Origin: Gentiana macrophylla
Taxonomy: Eukaryota > Streptophyta > Magnoliopsida > Gentianales > Gentianaceae
Length of the DNA: 64,000 nt
Direction: 5' to 3'
Assembly (NCBI GenBank): GCA_026214975.1
Contig: JAOBSW010001164.1
Span: 62,001-126,000 of the forward strand
How positions within the stretch are numbered: the stretch's first letter is position 1; the number at the start of each line of letters is the position of its first letter. Of this stretch, positions 10,836 through 22,475 are shown in pieces. Below the pieces are notes generated by a model. The model was not told the DNA's origin, did no database searches, and saw only the letters and a program-made list of their open reading frames with translations. Made by a program: the position numbers and the translations under genes.

Positions 10836-11332
10836 ATGCTGGATTTTGTCTTGTATAATTTCGGGTCAATCTAATCTAGGGATGATAGAATCAAGGATGG
10901 TTTTGGAGGTGATTTTAGACTGAGCCTGAGAGTCTCTCTCAGGTTGCCTACGTATCCTGTTATATTCCAGGAATCAAGTCACACGTAGTTCCTGGAAGTG
11001 TATATTTATAGGGAGTGTATTACCTTAACCCTAAACCATGTCGGTTTGGGTAAAATATAGTATTAGCCCTTTAGGCTTTTACTAGCTTATATGGGCTTTA
11101 CCCACTTATGCTAATAACCACCTGGATAATGGACCTACGTGCATAGAGTGGACTTTGTCCGCACCCCGAGCTTTCCAACTTGATGTATCGAGATGGGCCC
11201 ATCGTCTCGGTTCTCTGATCATGTCGGTTGTCGATGTCTCAACCCGTAATTCGACCCTTAGGCTATCACTTATTCTTGTTCAAGAAGACCATCTCGTGAT
11301 GCCACGTGGTGGTGCGATATTCGGTATCATCA
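10836..11332 (-). repeat. Tat-type gypsy 3' LTR, fragment ('gypsy-3')
   Basis: The block GCCTACGTATCCTG followed by a CAGGAATCAAG stretch, and the end GGTATCATCA, match the LTRs of gypsy-1 (25151-25742) and gypsy-2 (56958-57543) in minus orientation. The minus-strand start is TGATGATACC. The terminal 20 or so bases of the other end seem to be lost at the junction with the LTR-like block at 10835. The polypurine tract at 11333-11344 shows that this is a 3' LTR. Confidence 0.7.
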
Positions 11333-11433
11333 TAAGCCCCCCAGATCTATCTGAGCTCTTGAGGTCAGGTCTGATCTATCAAAGGCGTATCTCGGCCACT
11401 GTCATCCAATGCTCTGAACTTAAATCTGCCCTG
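11333..11433 (-). other. Polypurine tract and short 3' internal remnant of gypsy-3
   Basis: The plus-strand TAAGCCCCCCAG (minus CTGGGGGGCTTA) at 11333-11344 is identical to the PPTs of gypsy-1 (25139-25150) and gypsy-2 (57544-57555). About 90 bp of internal sequence follow before the hairpin cluster. The rest of the element is absent. Confidence 0.65.
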
Positions 11434-11489
11434 CGGACTTACTTCCCTTGAAGTCCGACATACGGACTTTCCATGTCTGCTTCGCAGAC
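11434..11489. repeat. Cluster of short perfect hairpins at an element junction
   Basis: CGGACTT (11434-11440), AAGTCCG (11451-11457) and CGGACTT (11463-11469) can pair in two alternative 7-bp stems. They are followed by a 6-bp stem GTCTGC-TTC-GCAGAC (11475-11489) and a T run. The cluster lies between the gypsy-3 remnant and the copia-C aORF and belongs recognisably to neither. Confidence 0.55.
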
Positions 11490-11490
11490 T

Positions 11491-12802
11491 TTTTTACATG
11501 GTCTGGAACCCTTCCAGTCATGTCTTCAGCTGCTCTACTGTCAGTAGGTTCTTCAACTGTGTATGGTTTATACATACTGACAATAACAACATAGCTCATA
11601 TCCTCTCCTCCAACTTGTATCCCTTCATATTCATCAAGGATTGGATCTAGAGCTTGTTCAAGTGCCTCTTGTACTTCTTCTTCAGCAGCTTCACCCTCAG
11701 ACACCCTGAATTCTTCATCAGAAAAGTCATAATCAACCTGTTACCTTTGTTCAGGAGCTGTCTGGACCTCAGCATCCTGAACCACCATTTCTTCAAAAAC
11801 ATCATCTGTCACAGTCTGGTCCTTTGTGACATCAGCAGCTTCATCAGTGACAGATAATGGAGTTTCATAATCAATTTCTTCTCCCATTATCATGTCAAAC
11901 CTTTGTCCTAACACTGTTTGGTCCTCAGTGCTTTGGACAACACTATCTCTAGCCTTAACTTGCTGATCTTGATCATCAGTAGAATTTTGTACATCTTCAT
12001 CTCTGGTCTCAGTATGCTGACCTTCACCCTCAGTGGACTTCTCAACTTCTTTCAAAGATCCTCCAATAGGAATATTAGCTGTGTCTTGAACTCCACTTCC
12101 TTCCCCTGGAAAATCTGAATCATGATCATCATCATCAGAATCAGAAGATGATGAATCATCACTGTCATGTGGACCTGATGGATCTTTGATATCTAAACTT
12201 GTATTCTTCCTCTTTTCCTCCAAAAGATCCATCAGTCTGGATTGTAACATGGTAGTATCAAGCAAATCCACCAGGCTGTCCACACCCAACTGATCAAAAG
12301 CCCATGCCTCCAAATCTGTCATTCGTTCAGCAGCTGGCTTTTGTCTTTGGTACAACCCAAAATTCCATGCAAAGTAATCAGTGATCATTTTGATGTCTGG
12401 GTCTACCTTTTCTTTCTTCTTCTTTTTCTGCTCCTTTTCATAAGGCATCCACATTCTTGATTTTCTTGGAGCAGGTTGAGGAACTTACTGTTCCGTGAAT
12501 TCTTCAGCCAATGATCTAGCAATCCTTAACACAGATTCAATCTCAGTAGACTCAGTCCTAGTAGGTACAACATGTAACATCTCAGCAATCATGGCTTGAG
12601 TCTCCTCCTCCTGTCTTAAATGCTCATCAGCAGGGACATCAAAAGGTTGATCTTCCCCCTGAATTCATGCTTCTTCTTCTACAGGTGCCTGAACTATTTC
12701 TTCCATCACTACAGTTTACTCTTCCACAACTTTTTCCAGCAGTTGTTCTTCCACCACTTGTTCCCCCACAGCAGATTCAGATTCAGTTGTTTGCTATAGT
12801 TC
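11491..12802 (-). pseudogene. copia-C aORF, C-terminal part
   Basis: On the minus strand this continues the aORF that starts at 31830 and is split by copia-B at 12802/30248. It includes the conserved helical block starting WMPYEKEQ (about 12450-12220), a Ser/Asp-rich acidic stretch and the segment ending near DHV at 11493, where homology to copia-B (about 27255) stops at the hairpin cluster. Three or more in-frame stops and frame changes are present, for example near 12485 and 11740. Copia-B has the same region at 26063-27260 on the opposite strand, so the two form long inverted repeats. Confidence 0.7.
12798..12802 (+). repeat. Target-site duplication of copia-B (left copy)
   Basis: AGTTC lies directly left of the copia-B LTR; the right copy at 30248-30252 is GGTTC, with one mismatch. 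Removing the insertion joins the two halves of the copia-C aORF. Confidence 0.7.
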
Positions 12803-14580
12803 TCTTGGACACATTTTTAATAAAATAAGGGAAATTATTAAACATACTTTTACAACCCTCAGGTTTTGGTGATGAGTGTCAAACTAGCTGTTATAGTGCA
12901 AAGGCAAAAAGAAGTCTAGATGTTATGTATAGGTTTACTAGAGTTTGATCTTTGCATAGGTTTGATCAAACAAGCATTGTATTGAAGTCAGCTGGGTAGA
13001 ATCAGTAGACTTCATAGGTCAGTAGACTGGTGGGGTCAGTCGACTGTCTGGGTCAGTAGACTAGTTAGGGGTCTGCTGGTGCTTGAAGATTGAAGACTAA
13101 GGGTTCAAACTTAGTTATTGAAGGCTAAGGGATCAGACTTAGTAATTATAATTAAGGATATGTGATTAAAATTTAGGCAAGTCTGTGGTGACCTAAGTTG
13201 ATCATGTATGCCTATGCATGAAGGTCTAAGTTCTATAAGAGGATTGATGAATTGGAACATAGTTATAACCTAAAAGTTGTTATCTAACATAGAAATAAAA
13301 ACTTAGATATAAAATTTAGTTATATGATTTATCATATAATAAGGATAAATAGATGATATTACCTCAGTAGACTCTGTAAGTCAGTCTACTGATGGTATAG
13401 TTTTTGAAATGATCAGATTTCTATGAAAATGACATCCAACCCCTTCTCAAGATGAATGGTTAAGATAAAAGGAACGTTGGAATTTATCAGAAGTCAAATA
13501 GGGACAGTTTGAAAGTCGATGAAGTCGACAGCATACGATTGTCGACCCTATGTTGAAGTCAGCAATCAGAAGTCAAACAAGACAAATGCAATGGCTATTT
13601 TCAAATCTTAGAGCCTATAAATAGGAGGGAACTGATCAGATTTCAAAGTAATGAACATATTGAGAATCTAATAGAACAAGCTATCATCTCTAAGTGCAAA
13701 AACAGAAAGATCAAGAATTCACAGAGTGTTTTGAATCTGTTGAACTTAAAGATTTATCAAGAACAATCTCTCTGCTAAGCTTATTGCAAGATCAAGAAAA
13801 CTTCAAGTGTAACAAGATATTAAGCTATCAAGTTACATCAAGTTCAAACACTTGAAGTTCCCAAGGCTGCTGATCAACGCTACCGATCAAGTTGCTGAGC
13901 ACAGAATCATTCAATTGATTCAACCCTTCTTTACACAAGAAGTTGCTGAGCAGTGAAGCACTTTGCAAGTGTCAAGGACTGTTTTAGTGGTGGAGCTGGT
14001 GAAAAGGCAATCTCACCCTTGAGGGACCAGTGGAGAAGTTTGAAGGAGCAATACCACCTTGTTCAAGCTTCTTGGGGTCTGTGAAGCCTTAGGGATTGGT
14101 CAAGGACAGACTGTCTAGGATCTTTGTAACAGCTACCTCATAGTTTCTAGTGATACCTCCTACTCCACAGGAGAAGAGTGGACGTACATGATTACACCAC
14201 CTGGAACCACTATAAAAATTCTGAGCCTATTTACTTTCTGCACTTTACTTTAATTATCTAGCATATAAACATCAACATACTGATATAAGCAATCTGATAC
14301 ACAATCACACAAGACACTACTGAGTATCTAATACTTAGTATTTCACTAAGCACAACATATTTCAAAGGCTTTTACTCTTATATTTCATTGTAACATATTC
14401 AAGAAACTGAGTCAAGTGAGGCTCTTGAGACATCAAGACACCATTGAACAATCGTGAGCCTCATTGAGACATCAAGAACTGGTGAGATTTGTTGTGTTTG
14501 TTATAACTCCGAGTTTTAAGTGATAAGTTTATTCACCCCCATACCCTCTAAACATACCCAAGCCTTTCAAGGGACCAACA
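12803..14580 (+). repeat. copia-B 5' LTR
   Basis: 1778 bp, ending GGGACCAACA. The first bases read TCTTGGAC instead of TGTTGGAC, an eroded terminus. The TATA box TATAAATA is at 13616-13623. Several copies of a GTCAGTAGACT motif lie at about 13005-13075 in U3. It pairs with 28445-30247, from which it differs mainly by substitutions and by the copy number of the GTCAGTAGACT motif. Confidence 0.9.
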
Positions 14581-14582
14581 AT

Positions 14583-14594
14583 TGGTATCAGAGC
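14583..14594 (+). other. Primer binding site, initiator tRNA-Met
   Basis: TGGTATCAGAGC lies two bases after the LTR end and is complementary to the 3' end of plant initiator tRNA-Met, the usual Ty1/copia primer. Confidence 0.9.
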
Positions 14595-14686
14595 AGGCTT
14601 CTATTCTGAAGTTATCCTTTTTTTTTTTGTGTTTCAGTAAAGTCTTTTAAAACTCTTTTCAAGTATTAATTTTCAAAGTTTGCATC

Positions 14687-17036
14687 ATGGACAACAATCA
14701 GTATGCAAAAACTATGTTGATGTATTCCCCTGACATGTTTGATGAGTATAAATGACGTATGCAGGCTTATCTAGCTGCTACACATGATAAGATGATAGAT
14801 CACAGAAGGTCCACTGGAGATCTTAAAGTCAGTCACAATAGATAGAGAAGTCCAATATGTTCCAAAGCCAAAAGGAGAATGAAATGCTGAAGTCAGGAAG
14901 AGAGCCAATCTTAACAACATTTCCATTGATATCATCTACAGAACATTGGACAGCAATATGTACATGAAGGTCAAAGACTGCAAAACTGCCAAAGATTTAT
15001 GGGACAAGCTTCAGTTGAGTTGTGAAGGCACAGATGCCATAAAGAAAAACAAAGTCAGTGTTGCCAAAAAGAAGTTCTTGGAATTCAAAATGAAGCCAAG
15101 TTAAACCATTGAACAGATGGAATCAAGATTTAACACCATCATGAATGAGTTGACCCTGCTGGGAGTCAAGTATTCACTTGAAGAGATAAACACCAAGATT
15201 TTGGATGCTTTACCTCCCATGGAAGTCTGGAAGATGAAAGTCACTGCAATTGAAGAAATGTGAAGATTGCATGAGGAAGATACTTTCAAATTATTCTCAG
15301 TTTTGAAAGCTTATGAGTTCAGTAAGAAGGTGGTTCCTGAAGCAGAATCAGAAGAAACGAAAGTAGCTGCACTTGCTGCAAGTCATAATACAAGCCATGT
15401 AAGACATATTGAAGAATCAACAAGTGTCCAAGAAGATCTGTTGGATGATATGCAGGAGCAGATTGCCCTGCTGAGTAAAAAGATCAAGATGATGAAGGCA
15501 GGAAAGAGCTTTCCAAGAAATACATCAAGAAGATCTGCTGACAAGAAGAAAGAAGAAACAAGGAAAGACAATGACTATCTATGTTATCATTCTAAGAAGC
15601 CATGACATTTCAAACCTGATTGTCCTGATCTCAAAAAGAAATAGCCAGATTACCTATGTTTCACCTGCAAGAAACCTGGACATTTCAGGCCAGAATGTCC
15701 AGACCTACTGAAAAACAAGAACAGCCAAAGAAGAACAAGCAATAAGGCTATGGTGGCTGAAGATGAATCTGGTTATGAGGTTGAACCTGAGAAAGGAAAT
15801 GAATTAGATGATACAGTACTGATTGCTGTAACAGAAGTGAATATTGAATCAGAAGAGTGTGCTGAGCCAGAGAAGTATGCTGATCTAGAAGACTATGCAT
15901 TCATGGCCAACATGGATGAAACTAAAGAGGTACATAACTCTGTATCAGTAAACACACCAGCTGAAAGTGATTGTGAATCCACTTGTGGTTCAGATCCCAA
16001 GACTACTGATAAAGATGATGCTTTGGATGCCATCTTTAATAAATTAAAGACAATACAATTTGGTTATAAGATTGTGAAGGCAGAAAAAGATTAACTTTTA
16101 TTAGAAGTTGAGAGATTGAAAGCTGAGTTGAGTAAACTCAAAGGGAAGGACAAGATGGTTGATCAGGATCAACATAAGTCTGCTGAATCCTCAGTAGCCC
16201 CTGACCCTACCGAGCCATCCAGTTCATTCAAATCCGGAAAACCCTATGGAGATAGGACAGGCCTTGGATTTGGGACCCAACAATCTAGTAAGGATGGATC
16301 TAACAAGGGTACTGAACCTAGTTCCAGAATAGAACCTAAGTTTGTACCTGCAAAAGATCCACTTCCTAACAAGGTTGCTGAGTCAGTAAACCCTCCTGAG
16401 AAGAAAAACAAAAAGCAAAACAACAAGTATAAGAAGAATACAGCATCTAAGAAGAAAGGTAAATCCAAGAAGGCTGCTGTACCTTTTAGACCTGCTGACA
16501 GTAGACCTACTGCTAAGTCTACTGAACCATAAAGATGGAATGAACAGAAAAATTCCAAAGGTAAGAATCCAAGGCATAAAAATGCTAAACAATCTAGGGA
16601 TACTTATCTTAGGAGGAAAGACAGATTATTTCCCTCAGATGAAGATTGGAATGTTCCTGTTCATGATGCTGAAAATAGAAGACATAATCTTAATGCCAAG
16701 GGTCAGCAGAGGTATCAGCAGAGGACTTATACAAGACCTCAGCAGACACCTCAACAAGTCCCTCAGTACAATCCAATGATGAAGAATAAGAATCATTATG
16801 ATTATAGAACTTATTTCAATAGAACAAATCATGTTAAGCAAGTTTATAAACCAAAAGGCCAAGGAGCATATGTGGCCAATACACAACCAATCATAAAGGA
16901 ATATAGATGTGTAGAGTTCAGATATGAACCTAAGTATAACTCTTTCAAAAGGAAACCTTATGGTAATCCTCTAAGAGTCATACTTGCTACTGACCAGTAT
17001 GGACCCAAACAGATTTGGGTAACTAAGATTCATTAA
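14687..17036 (+). pseudogene. copia-B gag and gag-protease linker
   Basis: The ATG at 14687 opens MDNNQYAK. The copia-type gag domain follows (about 14690-15400), then two CCHC zinc knuckles at 15586-15627 and 15658-15701. The first is damaged: Cys is replaced by Ser and a stop falls before His. The remainder is an acidic then Lys-rich linker up to the TAA at 17034. At least six stops or frame changes occur, the first at about 14752. Gag packages element RNA into cytoplasmic particles. The same region is present in copia-C (37878-35741, minus) and helps align the frame. Confidence 0.75.
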
Positions 17037-17048
17037 TTTGTTTTGTAG

Positions 17049-17284
17049 GAAGTTTGGTACTTTGACAACGGGTGTTCAAGGCACATGACAAGAAACAAAG
17101 GCTGTCTAAAGGATTTTGTTGCTAAGAATGGACCAAAAGACAATTTTGGAAACAAGAATGCACCTGGATACACCAGAGGATATGGTTCAGTTGTCAGAAA
17201 TGGACTGACAATCAAGAATGTTGCTTATGTAGAAGGTCTTGACTACAATCTGCTGAGTACAGGCCAGTTTTGTGATATGGGATA
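17049..17284 (+). pseudogene. copia-B aspartic protease, interrupted by gypsy-1
   Basis: The stretch WYFDNGCSRHMT (from 17055) is the copia protease active-site region. The catalytic D-S-G is D-N-G here (17064-17072), whereas copia-C keeps D-S-G. The gene runs to 17284, where gypsy-1 is inserted, and resumes at 25743. The Ser-to-Asn change and the insertion make it inactive. Confidence 0.75.
17280..17284 (+). repeat. Target-site duplication of gypsy-1 (left copy)
   Basis: GGATA at 17280-17284 is repeated exactly at 25743-25747. The uninterrupted homologous sequence in copia-C (near 35475) has a single copy, which confirms the insertion. Confidence 0.95.
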
Positions 17285-17460
17285 TGACGATACAGGGTTT
17301 CACTCCCTCCACGTGTCGTCTATCGGTTGGTCATCATATTATAAATTAACTCCAGTATATCCATGTCGATGCCCAGGCTCGAGGCCAAGGCCATCATGTA
17401 AAAGCCAGGTTACGACTATCGATTATCGACACCGAGCAGTGTGAGATGACAAGTCCATAA
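17285..17460 (+). repeat. gypsy-1 5' LTR, truncated
   Basis: These 176 bp match the first 176 bp of the 3' LTR (25151-25326) almost perfectly, then switch at CAAGTCCATAA to gag coding sequence. The promoter, R, U5 and PBS are gone. Confidence 0.88.
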
Positions 17461-17926
17461 CGCAAACAAATATTGTGATTTTCACGAAGACATTGGTCAT
17501 ACAACCGAGGATTGTATCGACCTGAAGAGAGATATCGACGTCTGCATTCAGGAAGGGAAGCTAGACGAAGTTGTTGACAGATCTCGATATGATGGGCCCG
17601 GGCGGAGAATTCAAGAGGAAAAACTCCGATCAAGACAGAACCGAGGTCGAGATGTCGAGAGGCGAAGGATCGGTCACCTCGTGAGGAATCGATCCCCGTG
17701 TCGAGAAGGAAACAACAGAGAAAATTTTGGTCGAGATAGGTATGAAGACAATCGACCGATTAACTATGTCAACACAATCTTTGGTCCCTGGTGAGAGTGA
17801 TAAAGACTGCAGACGGCCGAAGAGCCGACTTGTAGCTCGAGAGAGCGCAAACGGCTGATTCACGGTGAAGTTGATACGGCCCTCGAGATGGTATCCCCAA
17901 GTCGAGGAGTCATAGCGGGCGGTTAG
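17461..17926 (+). pseudogene. gypsy-1 gag C-terminal remnant
   Basis: This starts with KYCDFHEDIGH...CIDLK, the zinc-finger-like block near the end of Tat-lineage gag proteins, followed by an Arg-rich region and decayed linker to pol. Frame changes occur at about 17690 and 17795. The N-terminal gag is lost in the deletion that fused this stretch to the LTR. Confidence 0.6.
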
Positions 17927-19260
17927 TCATTGAAGCGATTTATTAGCCGAGCCCGTGTATCGAGAGTCTGTATCGATAATGGGAGTGCAGTGAACATCAT
18001 ATACCACTCGGCGTTTCAAGCAATGAAGTTGAAAGAGAAGGACCTTGCCCCCATAGCGTCTCCCCTGTTCGGATTCACAGGGCAAGCAGTCCATCCCATG
18101 GGCTCGATAAAGTTACTCACGACAGTTGGGGACGGCGAGAAAGGACGGACACTTGAATTAAATTATGTGGTGGTCAAGGCTCCATCTGCCTATAATGTTA
18201 TTCTAGGACGACCAGCGCTCTTCGACCTTCGGGCTATCATTTCCACATTCCATAATAGCATGAAGTTTCCTACCAGGAACGGTTCCCACGAAGTAAAAGG
18301 AGATGTTGAAGTCGCTCGGAGTTGTAACTCTGTAGTCATGAATGGGAAGATGGCAGTTCAACAAGTCCTAGTCGAGGAACTGATTCCAGAGGAAGAAGAG
18401 GAAAAGAGTTGGGTCTCCAGTGACGCAGTCGAAAACGTCCGACTCTGGGAAGAAGAGGACGATCAGTGTGTGCTAGTCGGGATGTGGATCCCAGAAAAAG
18501 AAAAACAGCTACTGGTTAAGCTTCTAATCGAGTTCAGAGACATCTTTGCCTGGAAAGCCACCGACATGCCAGGGTTATCTACCGACATCGCTGTTCATAA
18601 GCTTGAGATTGACCAGGCTAAAAAGCCAGTCAAACAGAAGAAGAGGAATTTTGCGTCCGATCGACTTGAAGCTATAGAGTTGGAAGTCGGCAAGCTATTG
18701 GCGGCCCAGATCGTGAGAGAGGTATTCTACCCAGAGTGGCTAGCTAACCCAGTATTAGTCAAGAAGCCCGATGGCGGCTTGGCGCGTGGCGTGGACTTCA
18801 CAGATCTAAACAAAGCATGTCCAAAAGATTCATATCCGTTGCCTAAAATCGGCGAGTTAGTAGACTCGACCATCGATTTTGAAGTTTTTAGTTTCTTAGA
18901 TGCGTATAAAGGTACCACCAGATTCTAATGGACCTCGAGACGCGGAGAAAAAGCTGCATTTATCACAGATTCGGCACCTTTCGTTATGTGACCATGCCAT
19001 TCGGATTAAAGAATGTTGGGGCAACATACCGCAGAGGCGATCAATAAGATATTTGCAAGGCAAATTGGTAGATGTATGGAAGTTTATGTAGAGCGACTTG
19101 CTTATCAAGAGTCGATCTATGAGCGATGCACTAGTCGATGCTCGAGAGGTTTTGAAGTGTTGAGAAAAACGCAGATGAGATTAAACCGAAGAAGTGTACT
19201 TTTGGAGTTAGGTCGGGTAAGTTCTTGGGTTATATGATTTGAAGGACGGATTGAGCTAAC
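17927..19260 (+). pseudogene. gypsy-1 protease and reverse transcriptase
   Basis: An open frame runs from 17930 to 18928. The protease has a CIDNGSAVNII active-site region (about 17958-17990) and an ILGRPAL flap-side motif (about 18202). RT starts with DMPGLSTD and has VDFTDLNKACPKDSYPLP (about 18792) and FLDAYKG (about 18893). After 18910 the frame shifts repeatedly. The region homologous to the catalytic YVDD (about 19087-19099) carries one extra base next to a CG, turning it into YVER. Gypsy-2 keeps YVDD intact (63541-63552). Pol converts element RNA to DNA in cytoplasmic particles. Confidence 0.82.
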
Positions 19261-20519
19261 CCGGATAAAATTGATACACTAAAGAATATGCCCGCTCCAC
19301 GAAATATCAAAGAAGTACAGAGGCTCACGGGTCGAATGGCGGCTCTTAATGAGTTTCTATCGAGATCAAAGACACGGCGCACTACCATTTTTCAAGATAC
19401 TCCGAAAGGCCGATCCTTTTCATTGGGACGATGAATGTCAGATAGCCTTTGAAGAGTTGAAGACTTATTTGTCAGAGTTACCTACCCTTACTTCTCCTCG
19501 AGAAGGGGAAAAGTTGTTAATTTATTTGGCAGTATGCGAGGAGGCAGTGAGTGCGGTCCTAGTCCGAGAAGGGGTACATGGCCAAGTGCCAATCTACTTT
19601 GTCAGCAAGGCTTTGCATGGCCCCGAGGTCCGATACTCGCCAGCCGAGAAGTTAGCATTATGTCTTGTTCATGCCTCGAGAAAGTTGAGGCCCTATTTTC
19701 AAGCCCATCCCATTGTGGTAGTCACTAACCAACCACTAAAGCAAATATTGGCAAAACCCGACACCTCAGGTCGATTGGCAAAATGGGTGATTGAAATGGC
19801 TCGAAGACGACATCGAGTTCGTTCCTCGAATCTGCGATAAAAGCACAGTGCCTTGGCGGATTTTTTTAGTGAAGGATCTCCGCTCAACTCGATCAAGAAA
19901 AGCAAAGCCCGGAGGAAAAATGGACTCTTGGTCGATGGAGCATCGAGTAAGGAGGGGCGGGAGCGGGGCTCCTTCTCGTAAGCCCGAAGCGAGGAATTCC
20001 TTACGCCTTCGTTTCGACTTCAAAGCAACGAACAACGGAAGCGAATATGAGGCTATGATCACCGGGTTTAAAGCTCGCTTTGAAGCTGGGTGTCGAAGAT
20101 TTGTCAGTTTACAGCGACTCACAGCTAGTGGTTAATCATGTTAAAGGGGAATATGAGGCTAAGGAAGAAACCATGAAAAATTACTTAGCAGTTGTCCAAA
20201 GCCTCATACCAAAATTCAAAACGGTTCAATTCGAGCAGGTTCCCCGAAGTCAGAACAAGAGAGCCGATGCGCTCTCGAAGTTGGCCTCAAACTTCATGTC
20301 AAGTAAGAAGGTTCTAGTCGAGTTACTGACCGATAGGAGTTACATCGAGACGGAGGCCCAGCCGATTACTCAGCAGGCCACGTGGATGGACTCGATCGCT
20401 CTTTATCTCAAAGACGGAATACTGCCAGCTGATAAGGTACAATCTAGAAAAGTTCGACTGCAATCCACTCGATATGCGTTTTTCGACGACATCCTCTATC
20501 GGAAATCTTTTGTGAGTCC
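19261..20519 (+). pseudogene. gypsy-1 RNase H and second, archaeal-like RNase H
   Basis: The first RNase H is at 19349-19840 (FHWDDECQIAFEELKTYL, then LLIYLAVCEEAVSAVL and YFVSKALHG). The second RNase H follows (about 19855-20230), recognised by FDFKATNNGSEYEAMITG and VYSDSQLVVNHVKGEY with acidic active-site residues. A second RNase H of archaeal type between RNase H and INT is diagnostic of Tat elements. Frameshifts occur near 19840, 19990 and 20100. The stretch 20230-20519 links to integrase. Confidence 0.78.
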
Positions 20520-21607
20520 ATGGTTAAGATGTGTATTCGAGACCGAGGTGAATATCTCTTGGAAGAAATTCATAGAGGAGTATGTGGAAACCACTGCGGG
20601 GCTAGAATGTTGGCTCGAAAATGCAAGTTAGCCGGGTATTTTTGGCCGTCGATGCAACGAGATGCGAATAATCTTGTCCAAAAATGCAACACTTGTCAGA
20701 TTCATGATAATATCTCCCATCAACAAGCGCAAGACATGAATGTCATCTCGTCAGCATGGCCATTTGATCAGTGGGGAGTCGATATCGTTGGACCCCTACC
20801 TCGAGCTCCGGGAAATCTTAAATATGTGGTCGTTGCTGTAGATTACTTCACGAAGTGGGTCGAAGCTAAGGCTATACCCAACATCAAAGCTGCAACCATC
20901 AAAAAGTTCTTGTGGGTCGACATTTTATGCAGGTATGGGATCCCTAAGGCTCTGATCTCGGATAACGGTACCCAGTTCGAAGATCGTAAAGTTAGAGAAT
21001 GGTGCAATGAATACCATATCGACCAGCGATTCACCTCGGTAGCTCATCCACAGGCAAACGGTCAAGTCGAACAAACCAATCGACAGATCAAGCTGGGTCT
21101 GAAAAAGAGACTAGAGGCGTAAGGTCGAGATTGGGCAAGATTCAACTTCCGAGCATCCTATGGTCGATAGGACGACTCCTAATTCATCAACGGGGAAACT
21201 CCTTTTCTTTGGTATATGGTTGTGAAGCGGTGATACCCGCCGAGATCGGAGTTTCCTCCCTCGAGTTCGGCATACAATGTTGAGACTAACGATCCCGAAC
21301 TCCGGCAGAAAAGGAAATGTCGAGGAACGAAGAGAGATAGCCTCGGCTGTAATGGCAAGGTATAAGCGTAAGATCTCTCAAGATTACAACTCGAGGGTCG
21401 ACATCGATACTTCAAGGTTGGAGATCTGGTTCTAAGGAAGAATGAAGCAAGTCGACAAGAGGCGGCTGGAAAATTAGCACCGAATTGGGAAGGACCTTAT
21501 CAGATCCTGAAAGTCCACCCCAAGGGGTCTTATCAACTTGGTCGGGCGGATGGGACTACTGTTCCTCGACATTGGCATGCCAACAATCTGAGAAAGTATT
21601 ATGTCTG
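20520..21607 (+). pseudogene. gypsy-1 integrase
   Basis: An HHCC zinc finger (H...H at about 20570-20600, CNTCQ at about 20685) is followed by the DDE catalytic core: WGVDIVGP (about 20775), ISDNGTQF (about 20957) and NGQVEQTNRQ (about 21058). The core frame ends in a stop at 21120. The C-terminal domain, with VGDLVLRKNEASRQ and a final LRKYYV, continues in other frames to the stop at 21605-21607. The homologous gypsy-2 segment ends at 61050. Confidence 0.82.
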
Positions 21608-21867
21608 AGATAAGCTTTTATGAACTTTTATTTACTTTTAATGTTAAATCTTGTAATAAGTCCATGTGACGATCTATGACATTCTAATAAAAGTATGCTT
21701 TCTCGAGATGTTTTTTGCGTTTGTTAGGATTTATAGCCAAAACGATACAAGTCCAAAGTGACAGAAAAGTTAAAGGCAAAATGATCAACAATGAATAGAG
21801 AAATCCGCAGGTCGGAAATCTAGATAAGCCAAAGCAAAGTTAGCCTAATGGGCGACGAATGCAAAGG
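21608..21867 (+). other. Non-coding 3' flank of gypsy-1 pol
   Basis: An AT-rich stretch after the pol stop with no recognisable gene; it leads into the tandem repeat and is the expected 3' UTR of pol. Confidence 0.5.
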
Positions 21868-22070
21868 CATAAAGACGGTTCGCATAGTCGGGCCACCTGT
21901 CCAAGTCGAAAGCCAAACGAGCCCAAAGGGCGAAAAAGGCCTAGACAAAGGACGGTTCGCATAGTCGGGCCACCTGTCCAAGTCGAAAGCCAAACGAGCC
22001 CAAAGGGCGAAAAAGGCCTAGACAAAGGAGGGTTCGCATAGTCGGGCCACCTGTCCCAGTCGAGGGTCAA
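21868..22070. repeat. 77-bp tandem repeat between the convergent gypsy-1 genes
   Basis: GGTTCGCATAGTCGGGCC recurs at 21877, 21954 and 22031, a period of 77 bp; the first two units are nearly identical and the third is diverged. Gypsy-2 has a related array at about 60280-60860 with the same period. Confidence 0.85.
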
Positions 22071-22475
22071 AATAGCTCGAGTAGCGAAAAAGACTAAAGA
22101 CCAGGGACAGTTTACACTAAAATGCTCAGCCTAAGGGGTGAAATACTAAGGCAAGCATATCAATCTCAAGTGTAATAAGAACCAAGGGTTCATAATACAC
22201 TTGGGGGGCAACACGATATCAATAATAAAAACGACGAATAAAGTGAGTGGCGAGTAGCAAACAGAGCCAGAGGCTCGACAAGCGAAAGACTATAACGCAT
22301 CGAGAAGACAAGCAAAATAATGAGAAAGCAAACACAAGTTAAATTACAAAATCAAAGCAAGTTAAGTTCAGAGCATAGCTATTACAAGATGCGGCCGGGT
22401 CGAGATACCAGCCAAAGTTGATTTTCAAAAGAATGTCATTACAAAGTTTCAAATTTAAAGTGTAGAAGATAAAGA
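22071..22475. other. Non-coding spacer between tandem repeat and antisense gene
   Basis: No gene was recognised. It holds degenerate continuations of the tandem repeat (GTAGCGAAAAAG-type blocks) and is the probable 3' UTR of the antisense gene. Confidence 0.4.

Noticed and set aside
20527..20545. Similarity to a transposase-adaptor end (AGATGTGTAT..GAGAC)
   Set aside because: The homologous site in gypsy-2 (about 62115-62135) encodes the same integrase-linker residues with different bases, so this is native coding sequence and not adaptor contamination.
21840..22070. Repetitive 76-codon minus-strand frame
   Set aside because: The apparent peptide repeat is a by-product of the 77-bp tandem DNA repeat, which is not a multiple of three, so units change frame.
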